NCBI GenBank assembly: GCA_022615475.1
Contig: JAKEGQ010000083.1
Span: 1-14,540, forward strand
DNA length: 14,540 nt
Direction of reading: 5' to 3'
Origin: Candidatus Methylomirabilota bacterium
GTDB lineage: Bacteria > Methylomirabilota > Methylomirabilia > Methylomirabilales > CSP1-5
Shown here: positions 5,283-11,899 of the stretch, in pieces
How positions within the stretch are numbered: the stretch's first letter is position 1
How the letters are laid out: each line of letters begins with the position of its first letter
The notes under the pieces: model-generated
What the model saw: only the letters and a program-made list of their open reading frames with translations
What the model was told of the DNA's origin: nothing
Databases searched by the model: none
Program-made: the position numbers and the translations under genes

Positions 5283-7810
5283 GTAAGATACGGGTGCATG
5301 AGCTGGCGAAGGAGCTTGGCCTGTCCAACAAGGAGGTCACCGAACGGCTGGCCAAGGTGGGAATCTCGGTGACGAGCGCCAGCAGCTCGGTGGACGAGGG
5401 AAAGGCTCGGGCTGCCTTGTCAAAGGGAGCGCCCAAGGAAAAGGCGCCCAAGCGAGTCACGAAGGCAGAGGCGGCTCAAAAAGTCAAGCCAGCGCAGCGG
5501 GGCAAGGAGGTTGTCGAGGCGAAGCCGAGCCCTGAGCCCAAGGTAACGCCACAGCCCACCCCCCCACCGATCAAGGCCGCCCCCCCGGCGGCCAAGCCCG
5601 CGCCTGAGGTGCGGCCAAAGGCGAAAGCCATTCCCGCCGAGGAGAAGGCTCGCAAGAAACCGGTGGTGCCGCCGCCCGTTCCCGAGGAGAAGGGGACAGT
5701 AACAGCCAAGCCCGCGCCCGCTCCAGCACCCCCCAGGGGAGAGATTCCGCCTCCCGCCCCGAAGCGCGAGGCCCCGCCCGCACCGGCACGGCCTCCGGAG
5801 CGCCCCCGTGTTGACGCACCCCGCACGCCCCCGCCCGTCGCGGAAAAGCCGGTTCCGGTCGCGGAAAAGAAACCCCCGATCGCGGAGAAGAAGCCGCCGG
5901 TCGCGCCGAAGCCGACCCCGGTCGCCGAGCGGCCAACTCCGGCGGCGGCGAAGCCGACGATCGCGCCCCTCGAGGCCCCGCCCAGGCCGCCGGAGGTGAC
6001 GCCGCCGGTGACCCCCCCGGCTCCCAAGGTGGTCAAGATCCCAGAGACGATCACGGTGAAGGAGCTCTGTGTGAAACTGGCCACGAGCCCCAGTGAGATC
6101 ATCAAGAAGCTGATGAAGATGGGGATCATCGCCACCGTCAACCAGAACCTGAGCCCCAACCAGGTCAAGCAGGTCGCCGCGACGCTCGGGTTCGAAGTGG
6201 AGATGGCCCGGGTTGAGGAGGTGGAAGAGGCCGCGGCCGAGGTCGAGGACCCGAGCCAGCTCCGCTTCAGGCCACCTGTGGTGACCGTCATGGGGCATGT
6301 AGACCACGGGAAGACCTCTCTGCTCGACGCCATTCGGAAGACGAATGTCATTGCCGAGGAGGTGGGGGGCATCACCCAGCATATCGGTGCCTACGAGGTG
6401 GAGCTCCCTCCGGATCCCGGGACGAAGTTTCCCGGGGGCCGCGTCGTTTTCCTGGATACGCCGGGGCATGAAGCCTTCACTGCGATGCGTGCGCGGGGGG
6501 CCCACGTGACCGACGTGGTGGTGTTGGTGGTGGCCGCCGATGACGGGGTGATGCCCCAGACCATTGAGGCCATCAACCATGCGAAGGATGCCAAGGTGCC
6601 GATCCTGGTGGCCATCAACAAGATCGATAAACCGGGCGCGGACCCCAACCGGGTGAAGCAGCAGCTCAGCGAGCACGGGCTCATCCCGGAGGAGTGGGGA
6701 GGACAGACTATCTTTGTGGAGGTGTCGGCGAAAAGGCGGACGGGCATCGAGCATCTCTTGGAAATGCTCCTGCTCCAGGCGGAGGTCATGGAACTCAAGG
6801 CCAACCCCTTTAAACTGGCCAGGGGGATAGCCATCGAGGCCAAGCTCGACCGCGGCCGAGGGGCGGTGGCCACCGTGCTGGTGCAACAGGGGACCCTCAA
6901 GATTGGGGATGTCTTCGTGATAGGGAATATCCATGGTCGGGTCCGCGCCTTGATCAACGACAAGGCGAGGAAGGTCCAAGAGGCCGGGCCCTCCACCCCT
7001 GTGGAAGTCCTGGGCCTTTCCGGCGTCCCGTCGGCGGGAGACACCCTGGTCGTGGTGGCCGATGAGCGAAAAGCCCGGCAGGTGGCCTTGGTCCGACAGC
7101 AGCAGCAACGGGACACCACCTTTGCCGCCCAGCGTCGACTGACGCTCGAGGACCTGCACCGGCGGATCAAGGAAGGGGAGGTGAAAGAGCTTCGGCTACT
7201 CCTGAAAGGAGATGTCCAGGGCTCGATCGAGCCGCTCAAGGATTCTCTGGAGCGGCTGAGCGCCCCGGAGGTGCAGCTCAAGGTGATCCACGCGGCCGTG
7301 GGAGGGATCAGCGAGTCGGATGTGATGCTTGCCTCTGCGTCTAATGCCATCATCCTCGGTTTTACCGTCCGCCCCGATCCGAAGGCTCAGCGGTTGGCCG
7401 AGACGACGGGGGTGGACATCCGGCTCTACAACGTGATCTACGATGCGGTTGCCGAGATCAAGGAAGCGATGGAGGGGATGCTGGAGCCGCAGTTTGTCGA
7501 ACGGCCCATGGGCCGGGCCGAGGTCCGGGCCACGTTCGGTGTCCCCCGGTTCGGGACGGTGGCCGGTTGCTTTGTCAGCGAAGGGAAGGTCACCCGGGAC
7601 GCCGCCGTGCGTCTCGTCCGCGATGGCCGGGTCGTCCATCAGGGGAAGATTGCATCGCTCCGTCGCTTCAAGGAAGATGTCCGTGAGGTCCAGAACGGGT
7701 ATGAGTGCGGCATCGGTCTGCTGAACTTCAGTGACATCAAGGTCGGCGACGTCATCGAGGTGTACGAGCTGGTTTCGGTGGCCGCCAAGCTGCAACCGTC
7801 ACTGAGTTGA
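5279..7810 (+). CDS. infB: Translation initiation factor IF-2
   Basis: An 843-residue GTPase that positions initiator tRNA on the 30S subunit and promotes subunit joining. The N-terminal IF2_N helical domain (1-50) starts with SKIRVHELAKELGLSNKEV. A Pro/Ala/Lys-rich disordered linker follows (about 51-250) and includes 7-residue tandem repeats. A second IF2_N domain lies at about 252-310. The G domain has GHVDHGKT (339-346), GGITQ (363-367), DTPGH (393-397), NKID (447-450) and SAK (483-485), all canonical. Domains II to IV complete the protein, including the DVQGSIEPLKDSLERL region and a final beta-barrel ending near VGDVIEVYEL. GTG 5279 is chosen because of the GGAGG site and the family N-terminus. 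The stop codon lies about 40 bases before the DUF503 start, so the two are probably co-transcribed. Confidence 0.97.
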   Translation: MSKIRVHELAKELGLSNKEVTERLAKVGISVTSASSSVDEGKARAALSKGAPKEKAPKRVTKAEAAQKVKPAQRGKEVVEAKPSPEPKVTPQPTPPPIKAAPPAAKPAPEVRPKAKAIPAEEKARKKPVVPPPVPEEKGTVTAKPAPAPAPPRGEIPPPAPKREAPPAPARPPERPRVDAPRTPPPVAEKPVPVAEKKPPIAEKKPPVAPKPTPVAERPTPAAAKPTIAPLEAPPRPPEVTPPVTPPAPKVVKIPETITVKELCVKLATSPSEIIKKLMKMGIIATVNQNLSPNQVKQVAATLGFEVEMARVEEVEEAAAEVEDPSQLRFRPPVVTVMGHVDHGKTSLLDAIRKTNVIAEEVGGITQHIGAYEVELPPDPGTKFPGGRVVFLDTPGHEAFTAMRARGAHVTDVVVLVVAADDGVMPQTIEAINHAKDAKVPILVAINKIDKPGADPNRVKQQLSEHGLIPEEWGGQTIFVEVSAKRRTGIEHLLEMLLLQAEVMELKANPFKLARGIAIEAKLDRGRGAVATVLVQQGTLKIGDVFVIGNIHGRVRALINDKARKVQEAGPSTPVEVLGLSGVPSAGDTLVVVADERKARQVALVRQQQQRDTTFAAQRRLTLEDLHRRIKEGEVKELRLLLKGDVQGSIEPLKDSLERLSAPEVQLKVIHAAVGGISESDVMLASASNAIILGFTVRPDPKAQRLAETTGVDIRLYNVIYDAVAEIKEAMEGMLEPQFVERPMGRAEVRATFGVPRFGTVAGCFVSEGKVTRDAAVRLVRDGRVVHQGKIASLRRFKEDVREVQNGYECGIGLLNFSDIKVGDVIEVYELVSVAAKLQPSLS
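5837..5959 (+). repeat. 21-nt tandem repeats encoding VAEKKPP-like heptapeptides in IF-2
   Basis: Five consecutive 21-base in-frame units encode VAEKPVP, VAEKKPP, IAEKKPP, VAPKPTP and VAERPTP, followed by a shortened AAAKPT. They correspond to IF-2 residues 187-227. Units share the GTCGCGGAAAAG-type start and have diverged mostly by substitution. Such coding repeats can expand or contract by slippage without breaking the frame. Confidence 0.8.
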
Positions 7811-7851
7811 GTGGGGACGCACGAGGGCGGACCCCTGACCCGGAGATGATG

Positions 7852-8154
7852 ATGGTCGTGGGGACATGCCGGCTGGAGCTCAGGATCCCTGACAGCTCTT
7901 CCTTGAAGGAAAAGAGGCAGGTCCTGCGTAGTATCAAGGACCGGGTGCAGAACCGGTTCAACGTCTCCATCGCCGAGGTGGGCTATCTCGAGGAGTGGCA
8001 GCGGGCGACGCTGGCCGTGGCCTGCGTGAGCAACGAGGCCAAGATGGTGGATGAGGTGCTCAACAAGGTGGTCGATTACATCGAGGGGCATGGGTCGGCG
8101 CTCCTGATGGACTACGTCATCGATGTGGTGGTCCACGGTGACGGGTTTGCGTGA
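7852..8154 (+). CDS. DUF503 family protein (YlxP type)
   Basis: A 100-residue small cytoplasmic protein with the DUF503 pattern: MVVGTCRLELRIP, then SLKEKRQVLRSI, NRFNVSIAEV, WQRATLAVACVS and a VLNKVVDYIE helix near the C-terminus. The family is often encoded between infB and rbfA. B. subtilis YlxP has been linked to ribosome-associated roles, but its biochemical activity is not settled. The frame is open back to a TTG overlapping the infB stop codon. The homologous N-terminus begins at a run of three ATGs (7846, 7849, 7852). ATG 7852 has CGGAG (7841-7845) 6 bases upstream and is preferred; 7849 is the alternative. It lies 28 bases before rbfA. Confidence 0.85.
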   Translation: MVVGTCRLELRIPDSSSLKEKRQVLRSIKDRVQNRFNVSIAEVGYLEEWQRATLAVACVSNEAKMVDEVLNKVVDYIEGHGSALLMDYVIDVVVHGDGFA

Positions 8155-8182
8155 TGCGGAGAGACCTCGGATCGGGTGAGCG

Positions 8183-8545
8183 ATGTCTCGGTCGGCACGA
8201 GTCGGAGATCTATTGGTAGAGGAGCTCAGTGATCTCCTCCTGCGCGACGTCAGGGATCCGCGCATCGGATTCGTGACGATCACCGCGGTCGAGGTGAGCG
8301 ACGACCTCCGCCACGCCCGGGTGTATGTCGTCACCCACGAGACCGGGGACGGGCAAAAACGGATTCTCGAAGGATTGCAGAGCGCCCGGGGCTACCTCCG
8401 AGCCGCCCTCGGGCGACGCCTGCACCTCCGCTATATCCCGGAGCTCACCTTCTGCATCGATGAGAGCCTGGAGCGGGGCCTGCGGATCGACGAGATCCTC
8501 AAGTCCCTCGAGACGGGGGAGAAGTCGGATGGGGAGGGATCTTGA
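8183..8545 (+). CDS. rbfA: Ribosome-binding factor A
   Basis: A 120-residue KH-like protein that binds the immature 30S subunit near the 5' part of 16S rRNA and is needed for late assembly. Typical features are RVGDLLVEELSDLL at the N-terminus, VRDPRIGFVTIT, VSDDLRHARVYV and a C-terminal helix with GRRLHLRYIPELTF and DESLERGLRIDEIL. The length is normal. GGGTGAG (8174-8180) supports the ATG start. Its last 17 bases overlap the start of the DHH gene, indicating coupled translation. Confidence 0.95.
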   Translation: MSRSARVGDLLVEELSDLLLRDVRDPRIGFVTITAVEVSDDLRHARVYVVTHETGDGQKRILEGLQSARGYLRAALGRRLHLRYIPELTFCIDESLERGLRIDEILKSLETGEKSDGEGS

Positions 8546-9527
8546 GCAGATCGTGACGGCCCTGAAGCAGAGCGCTTCGGTGGCCATCCTTTCGCATGTC
8601 CGTCCGGAGGGGGATACCCTGGGTTCCGCGCTCGGATGCCATCTCATCTTGAAATCGATGGGCAAGGAGGTTGCCACCTTCAATCCGGACCCGGTCCCAA
8701 TGTACCTGCGGGCCTTGCCGGGCGCATCGGAGGTGATCCAGGCGGACCGACTCCCCCGGCCGTTTGACTGCTACCTCGCCGTGGATGCCACGGATCCGAA
8801 GCGCGTGGGGGGGTTGCTCAACGGTGTCTCCCCCGGCAGCCTCGTGATCAACATCGACCATCACATCAGCAACACCCGCTTTGGAACCTATAACTGGGTG
8901 GATCCCGAGGCAGCAGCCGCCGGCGAGATGATCTATCACCTGATCGAGGCCATGGGGATCCCCCTGTCCCCGGAGGTAGCCACCAACCTCTACGTGGCGA
9001 TTCTCACCGACACCGGCTCCTTTCACTATGCCAACACCACGCCGCAGGCGCTCAGGATCGCCGCGGAGCTGATTGAGGCCGGTGCGGTTCCCCAGGAAGT
9101 GGCGGAGCTCCTGTTTGATCAGCGCGATGTCGAGGAGCTGCGTCTGTTGGGTTCCCTGCTCACGAGGATGCAGCTCTCTCCCGATGGGGCGGTAGCCTGG
9201 ATCGAGGTGACGCGGGACCTCCTGGATCGGGCGCGGGTTGGCAAGGATGCGCTCGAGGATCTGATCACATATCCCCGCTCGGTCAAGGGCGTGAAGGTGG
9301 CCCTGCTCCTTACGGAGGAGGGTGGGCAGGGGGTACGGGTGAGTCTCCGGTCCAAGGGACAGGTGGACGTCGCCGCCGTGGCCAAAGTCTTTCAGGGAGG
9401 AGGACACAAGAACGCCGCAGGCTGCACGGTCATGGGCTCGCTCCCCGAGGTCCGCGAGCGGATTCTGGGGGAAGTCCGTCGGGTCTTTGCACGAATCGGA
9501 GAGAAACGCGCTGATGGGAAGGACTGA
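8529..9527 (+). CDS. nrnA: DHH/DHHA1 phosphoesterase, NrnA-type nanoRNase or pAp phosphatase
   Basis: A 332-residue cytoplasmic metal-dependent phosphoesterase. Relatives degrade 2-5 nt RNA fragments and can remove phosphate from 3'-phosphoadenosine 5'-phosphate. DHH-domain motifs are HVRPEGD (23-29), DATD (86-89), DHH (110-112) with SNTRFG following, and TDTGSF (160-165). The DHHA1 domain carries GGGHKNAAG with GGGH at 290-293. The first motif has Glu27 where Asp is usual (HxxPDGD), a conservative change at a probable metal-ligand position. The frame extends upstream within rbfA, but GGGGGAG (8515-8521) and homology place the start at ATG 8529. It overlaps truB by 14 bases. Its place between rbfA and truB is a common operon arrangement. 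Confidence 0.88.
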   Translation: MGRDLEQIVTALKQSASVAILSHVRPEGDTLGSALGCHLILKSMGKEVATFNPDPVPMYLRALPGASEVIQADRLPRPFDCYLAVDATDPKRVGGLLNGVSPGSLVINIDHHISNTRFGTYNWVDPEAAAAGEMIYHLIEAMGIPLSPEVATNLYVAILTDTGSFHYANTTPQALRIAAELIEAGAVPQEVAELLFDQRDVEELRLLGSLLTRMQLSPDGAVAWIEVTRDLLDRARVGKDALEDLITYPRSVKGVKVALLLTEEGGQGVRVSLRSKGQVDVAAVAKVFQGGGHKNAAGCTVMGSLPEVRERILGEVRRVFARIGEKRADGKD

Positions 9528-10479
9528 ACCCAGGGACATCTCCGGGGTGCTCAACATCAACAAGTCGGCCGGGATGACCTCTCACGACGTGGTGGATGTC
9601 GTGCGCCGGCTCTACCACGTCCGCAAGGTCGGACATACCGGGACCCTGGATCCTCGAGGAACCGGAGTCCTCCCCATCTGTGTCGGCCGGGCCACAAAGA
9701 TTGCCCAGTTCTTGACCACCGCCGACAAAGAGTATGAGATGATCGTACGCCTGGGGATGACTACCGACACGCAGGACGCCGATGGCAAGGTCACTGGCGA
9801 GGCGGAGGTTCGGGTATCCCGGGAGGAGGTAGAAGCGGCCTTGGGGCATTTCGTGGGGGAGGTCCAGCAGATCCCGCCCCTCTTCTCAGCGAAGCGGGTG
9901 AGGGGAGAACGGCTGTACCGGATGGCCCGTCGCGGTGAGTACGTCCCTCGGGAACCGGTCACGGTCCACATCTATGCCATCCGCCTCTCCTCCTTCGACC
10001 CTCCCTTTATCGGGCTCTGGGTGCACTGCAGCAAGGGGACCTATGCGCGAGCCCTCGCGGACGATCTCGGGAAGATGCTGGGGTGTGGGGCACACCTGCA
10101 CGGCCTGGTCCGGGTCCGAGCGGGTCGCTTTGAGCTAAAGGATGCCCTGACGCTCGACGCACTCGCGGCGCTGGTTGCGGAGGGCAGGGGGCAGGAGCCC
10201 CTGATCCCGGTGGAGGATGCCCTGGACCATCTCCCGGCAGTGCGTGTCCTCCCAGAGGCCTCCCGCCTCATTCTCCACGGCTCGGCGGTCGCCGCGGCAC
10301 AGGTGGTGAGCGTTCCCCCCGAGGTGGTCAAGGGGACGATGGTCCGGGTCCTCGGGTTCCGGCGTCAACTCCTATCGCTGGCCACTGCCATGGTAGACGG
10401 GGCCGAGTTCACCCGAATGGATCCTCGGCGGGTCGTCCTCCAGCCGGTTCGGGTCTTCAGGTCTCCTGAGAGCCGTTAG
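9514..10479 (+). CDS. truB: tRNA pseudouridine-55 synthase TruB
   Basis: A 321-residue enzyme that converts U55 in the T-loop of most tRNAs to pseudouridine. The catalytic Asp46 lies in GHTGTLDPRGTGVLP (40-54). Upstream NKSAGMTSHDVV matches the usual KPxGxTS motif except Ser for Pro. The tRNA-binding region includes KEYEMIVRLGMTTDTQDADG and KGTYARALADDLG. A C-terminal PUA-like domain ends with PVRVF. The start ATG 9514 follows GGAGAG (9498-9503) and overlaps the end of the DHH gene, so the two are probably translationally coupled. ribF begins 4 bases after the stop codon. Confidence 0.95.
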   Translation: MGRTEPRDISGVLNINKSAGMTSHDVVDVVRRLYHVRKVGHTGTLDPRGTGVLPICVGRATKIAQFLTTADKEYEMIVRLGMTTDTQDADGKVTGEAEVRVSREEVEAALGHFVGEVQQIPPLFSAKRVRGERLYRMARRGEYVPREPVTVHIYAIRLSSFDPPFIGLWVHCSKGTYARALADDLGKMLGCGAHLHGLVRVRAGRFELKDALTLDALAALVAEGRGQEPLIPVEDALDHLPAVRVLPEASRLILHGSAVAAAQVVSVPPEVVKGTMVRVLGFRRQLLSLATAMVDGAEFTRMDPRRVVLQPVRVFRSPESR

Positions 10480-10483
10480 AGGG

Positions 10484-11491
10484 ATGCAGATCATTCGGGA
10501 CATCGCACACCTGCGCGAAAAGTCCTTTCCGCATGTGGCCGCCGCGATCGGGACCTTTGACGGGGTCCACGTCGGTCACCAGCGGATCATTCGTACGGTC
10601 GTCGGTCGAGCTCGAGAACGTGGAGGGACCGGGGCGGCCTTCACCTTTGTGAACCATCCGCTGGAGGTCCTTCAGCCGGAGCGGGCCCCGAAGCTGATTA
10701 CCCCCTATCCCATCAAGGAGCGCCTGCTGAGGTCGCTGGGGGTGGATCTACTGGTCGCTCTCCCCTTTACGGCGGGCCTGGCCGAGATGGAGGCCGAGGC
10801 CTTCGTGAGGGAGATTCTGTGGGAGAGGCTTCGCATCGAGTTTCTCTGTCTCGGGTTCGATTTTCGGTTCGGCAAGGGTCGGCAGGGGACGCCCGATCTC
10901 CTCAAGAAGATGGCCAAGGCCCTCGGATTCGAGGTGGAGATACTTCCACCGGTGACGGTGGACGGAACGGTCGTTAAGTCAACGATCATCCGGGATCTGT
11001 TGCAGCAGGGGAAGATGGGCGAGGCGGCCCGATATCTTACCCGACCCTACGCCACCCTTGGAGAGATCGTCCCTGGGGCGGGCAGGGGGAGGGGATTGGG
11101 TTTTGCCACGGCCAATCTCGTGCCGCCTCGCGACCTCCTCATCCCCGATGGGGTGTATGCAGGCCGGGCCTACGTGGACGGGGGGGGCTACGGTGCGGCA
11201 ATTAATGTTGGCGTGGCCCCCACGTTCGGGACCGAAGGTCGCCGCGTGGAGGTCCATCTCCTCGATGTCCAGGAAGATCGGGCGCCTGGACCTGGGCAAG
11301 CCGTTCTTGTCACCTTCTGGGAGCGGATCCGGGACGAGGTCCGCTTCGCCTCTCCTGAGGCGCTCCAGGCCCAGGTGGCGCGGGACATCCAGGGGGTCCG
11401 GGAGATCCTCAGCCAGCCCGCTAGGGCTTCAGCAGATTGGACTTTACTCGGGACCGGGTCTTGTGCTACATTAAATGTGACTAAAGATTGA
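10484..11491 (+). CDS. ribF: Bifunctional riboflavin kinase/FAD synthetase RibF
   Basis: A 335-residue enzyme making FMN from riboflavin and FAD from FMN. The N-terminal adenylyltransferase domain has GTFDGVHVGHQ (23-33), GFDFRFGKGRQG (124-135) and KSTIIR (165-170). The C-terminal kinase domain (about 190-310) has GRGLGFATAN (202-211), DGVYAGRAY and VEVHLLD (255-261). Two strongly conserved kinase positions differ: the PTAN motif reads ATAN, and NIGxRPTFG reads NVGVAPTFG with Ala for Arg. The last 25 residues or so do not resemble the family; their DNA carries the rpsO promoter. The start lies 4 bases after truB, with a GAGGG-like site directly adjacent to the ATG, so translation probably relies on coupling to truB. 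Confidence 0.9.
   Translation: MQIIRDIAHLREKSFPHVAAAIGTFDGVHVGHQRIIRTVVGRARERGGTGAAFTFVNHPLEVLQPERAPKLITPYPIKERLLRSLGVDLLVALPFTAGLAEMEAEAFVREILWERLRIEFLCLGFDFRFGKGRQGTPDLLKKMAKALGFEVEILPPVTVDGTVVKSTIIRDLLQQGKMGEAARYLTRPYATLGEIVPGAGRGRGLGFATANLVPPRDLLIPDGVYAGRAYVDGGGYGAAINVGVAPTFGTEGRRVEVHLLDVQEDRAPGPGQAVLVTFWERIRDEVRFASPEALQAQVARDIQGVREILSQPARASADWTLLGTGSCATLNVTKD
11443..11472 (+). promoter_or_regulatory. Promoter of rpsO inside the 3' end of ribF
   Basis: TTTACT (11443-11448) and TACATT (11467-11472) are separated by 18 bases, with TGTGCTACATT around the -10. The same TTTAC, 14 bases, TGTGCTAC frame precedes the EF-G gene. The predicted start is near 11479, giving a leader of only about 28 bases before the rpsO GTG. 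The promoter lies within the divergent RibF C-terminal tail. Confidence 0.6.
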
Positions 11492-11506
11492 GAGAGGAGT
11501 GGAGGC

Positions 11507-11776
11507 GTGGCGAAGGATCTTGCCCGGAAACAGGAGCGGATCAAGGAGTTTAACCTTCACGGGCGGGATACCGGCTCGCCAGAGGTTCAGATCGCCCTTC
11601 TCAGCTCGCGGATTGATTCTCTCAGCCAGCACCTCTCCCTCCACAAACAGGATCACCATTCCCGGACAGGTCTGCTTCGAATGGTGAGCCGCCGCCGGAA
11701 GCTGCTCAACTACTTGAAAGATAAGGATGCAGAGCGATACCGGAAGCTCATCGATCGATTGGGGATCCGGCGCTAG
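11507..11776 (+). CDS. rpsO: 30S ribosomal protein S15
   Basis: An 89-residue protein that binds the central domain of 16S rRNA early in 30S assembly. Family features are DTGSPEVQIALLSSRI, LSQHLSLHKQDHHSRTGLLRMVSRRRKLLNYL and the C-terminal YRKLIDRLGIRR. The length is standard. The GTG start at 11507 has GAGAGGAG (11492-11499) at good spacing; another GGAGG lies too close to be used. In other bacteria S15 represses its own mRNA through leader structures, but here the predicted leader is very short. It is followed by a strong terminator before pnp. Confidence 0.97.
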   Translation: MAKDLARKQERIKEFNLHGRDTGSPEVQIALLSSRIDSLSQHLSLHKQDHHSRTGLLRMVSRRRKLLNYLKDKDAERYRKLIDRLGIRR

Positions 11777-11824
11777 CGAGCCTGTGGTCTCTCGTCTAGG
11801 CAACTCCCTTGTGTGGTCAGAGCG

Positions 11825-11869
11825 CCCGCGGCAGATGGCAGTTTAGGGTCATCTCTCGCGGGTTTTTTT
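11825..11869 (+). terminator. Intrinsic terminator between rpsO and pnp
   Basis: The stem is CCCGCG (11825-11830) with CGCGGG (11857-11862), then a 2x2 internal loop, then AGATG (11833-11837) with CATCT (11850-11854) and a 12-base loop. Seven Ts follow (11863-11869). It lies 48 bases after the rpsO stop and 30 bases before pnp. The rpsO-pnp pair of E. coli has a terminator in the same place. No clear pnp promoter follows it, so pnp may depend on read-through. Confidence 0.85.
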
Positions 11870-11899
11870 GGATGAGGGCGCAGAAAGGCATAGGGGGCG

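Noticed and set aside
5808..5999. Arg/Ser-rich 63-codon plus-strand frame inside infB
   Set aside because: It arises from reading the Pro/Ala/Lys repeat region in another frame; no ribosome binding site or family match.
5420..7159. A 579-codon open frame on the minus strand opposite infB
   Set aside because: It is antisense to a fully supported IF-2. It has a low-complexity Gly/Arg/Leu/His composition expected from the complement of GC-rich codons and no recognisable domain.
11415..11428. Hairpin AGCCC-GCTA-GGGCT near the end of ribF
   Set aside because: A 5-bp stem inside coding sequence with no T-run; likely chance and too weak to call a terminator.
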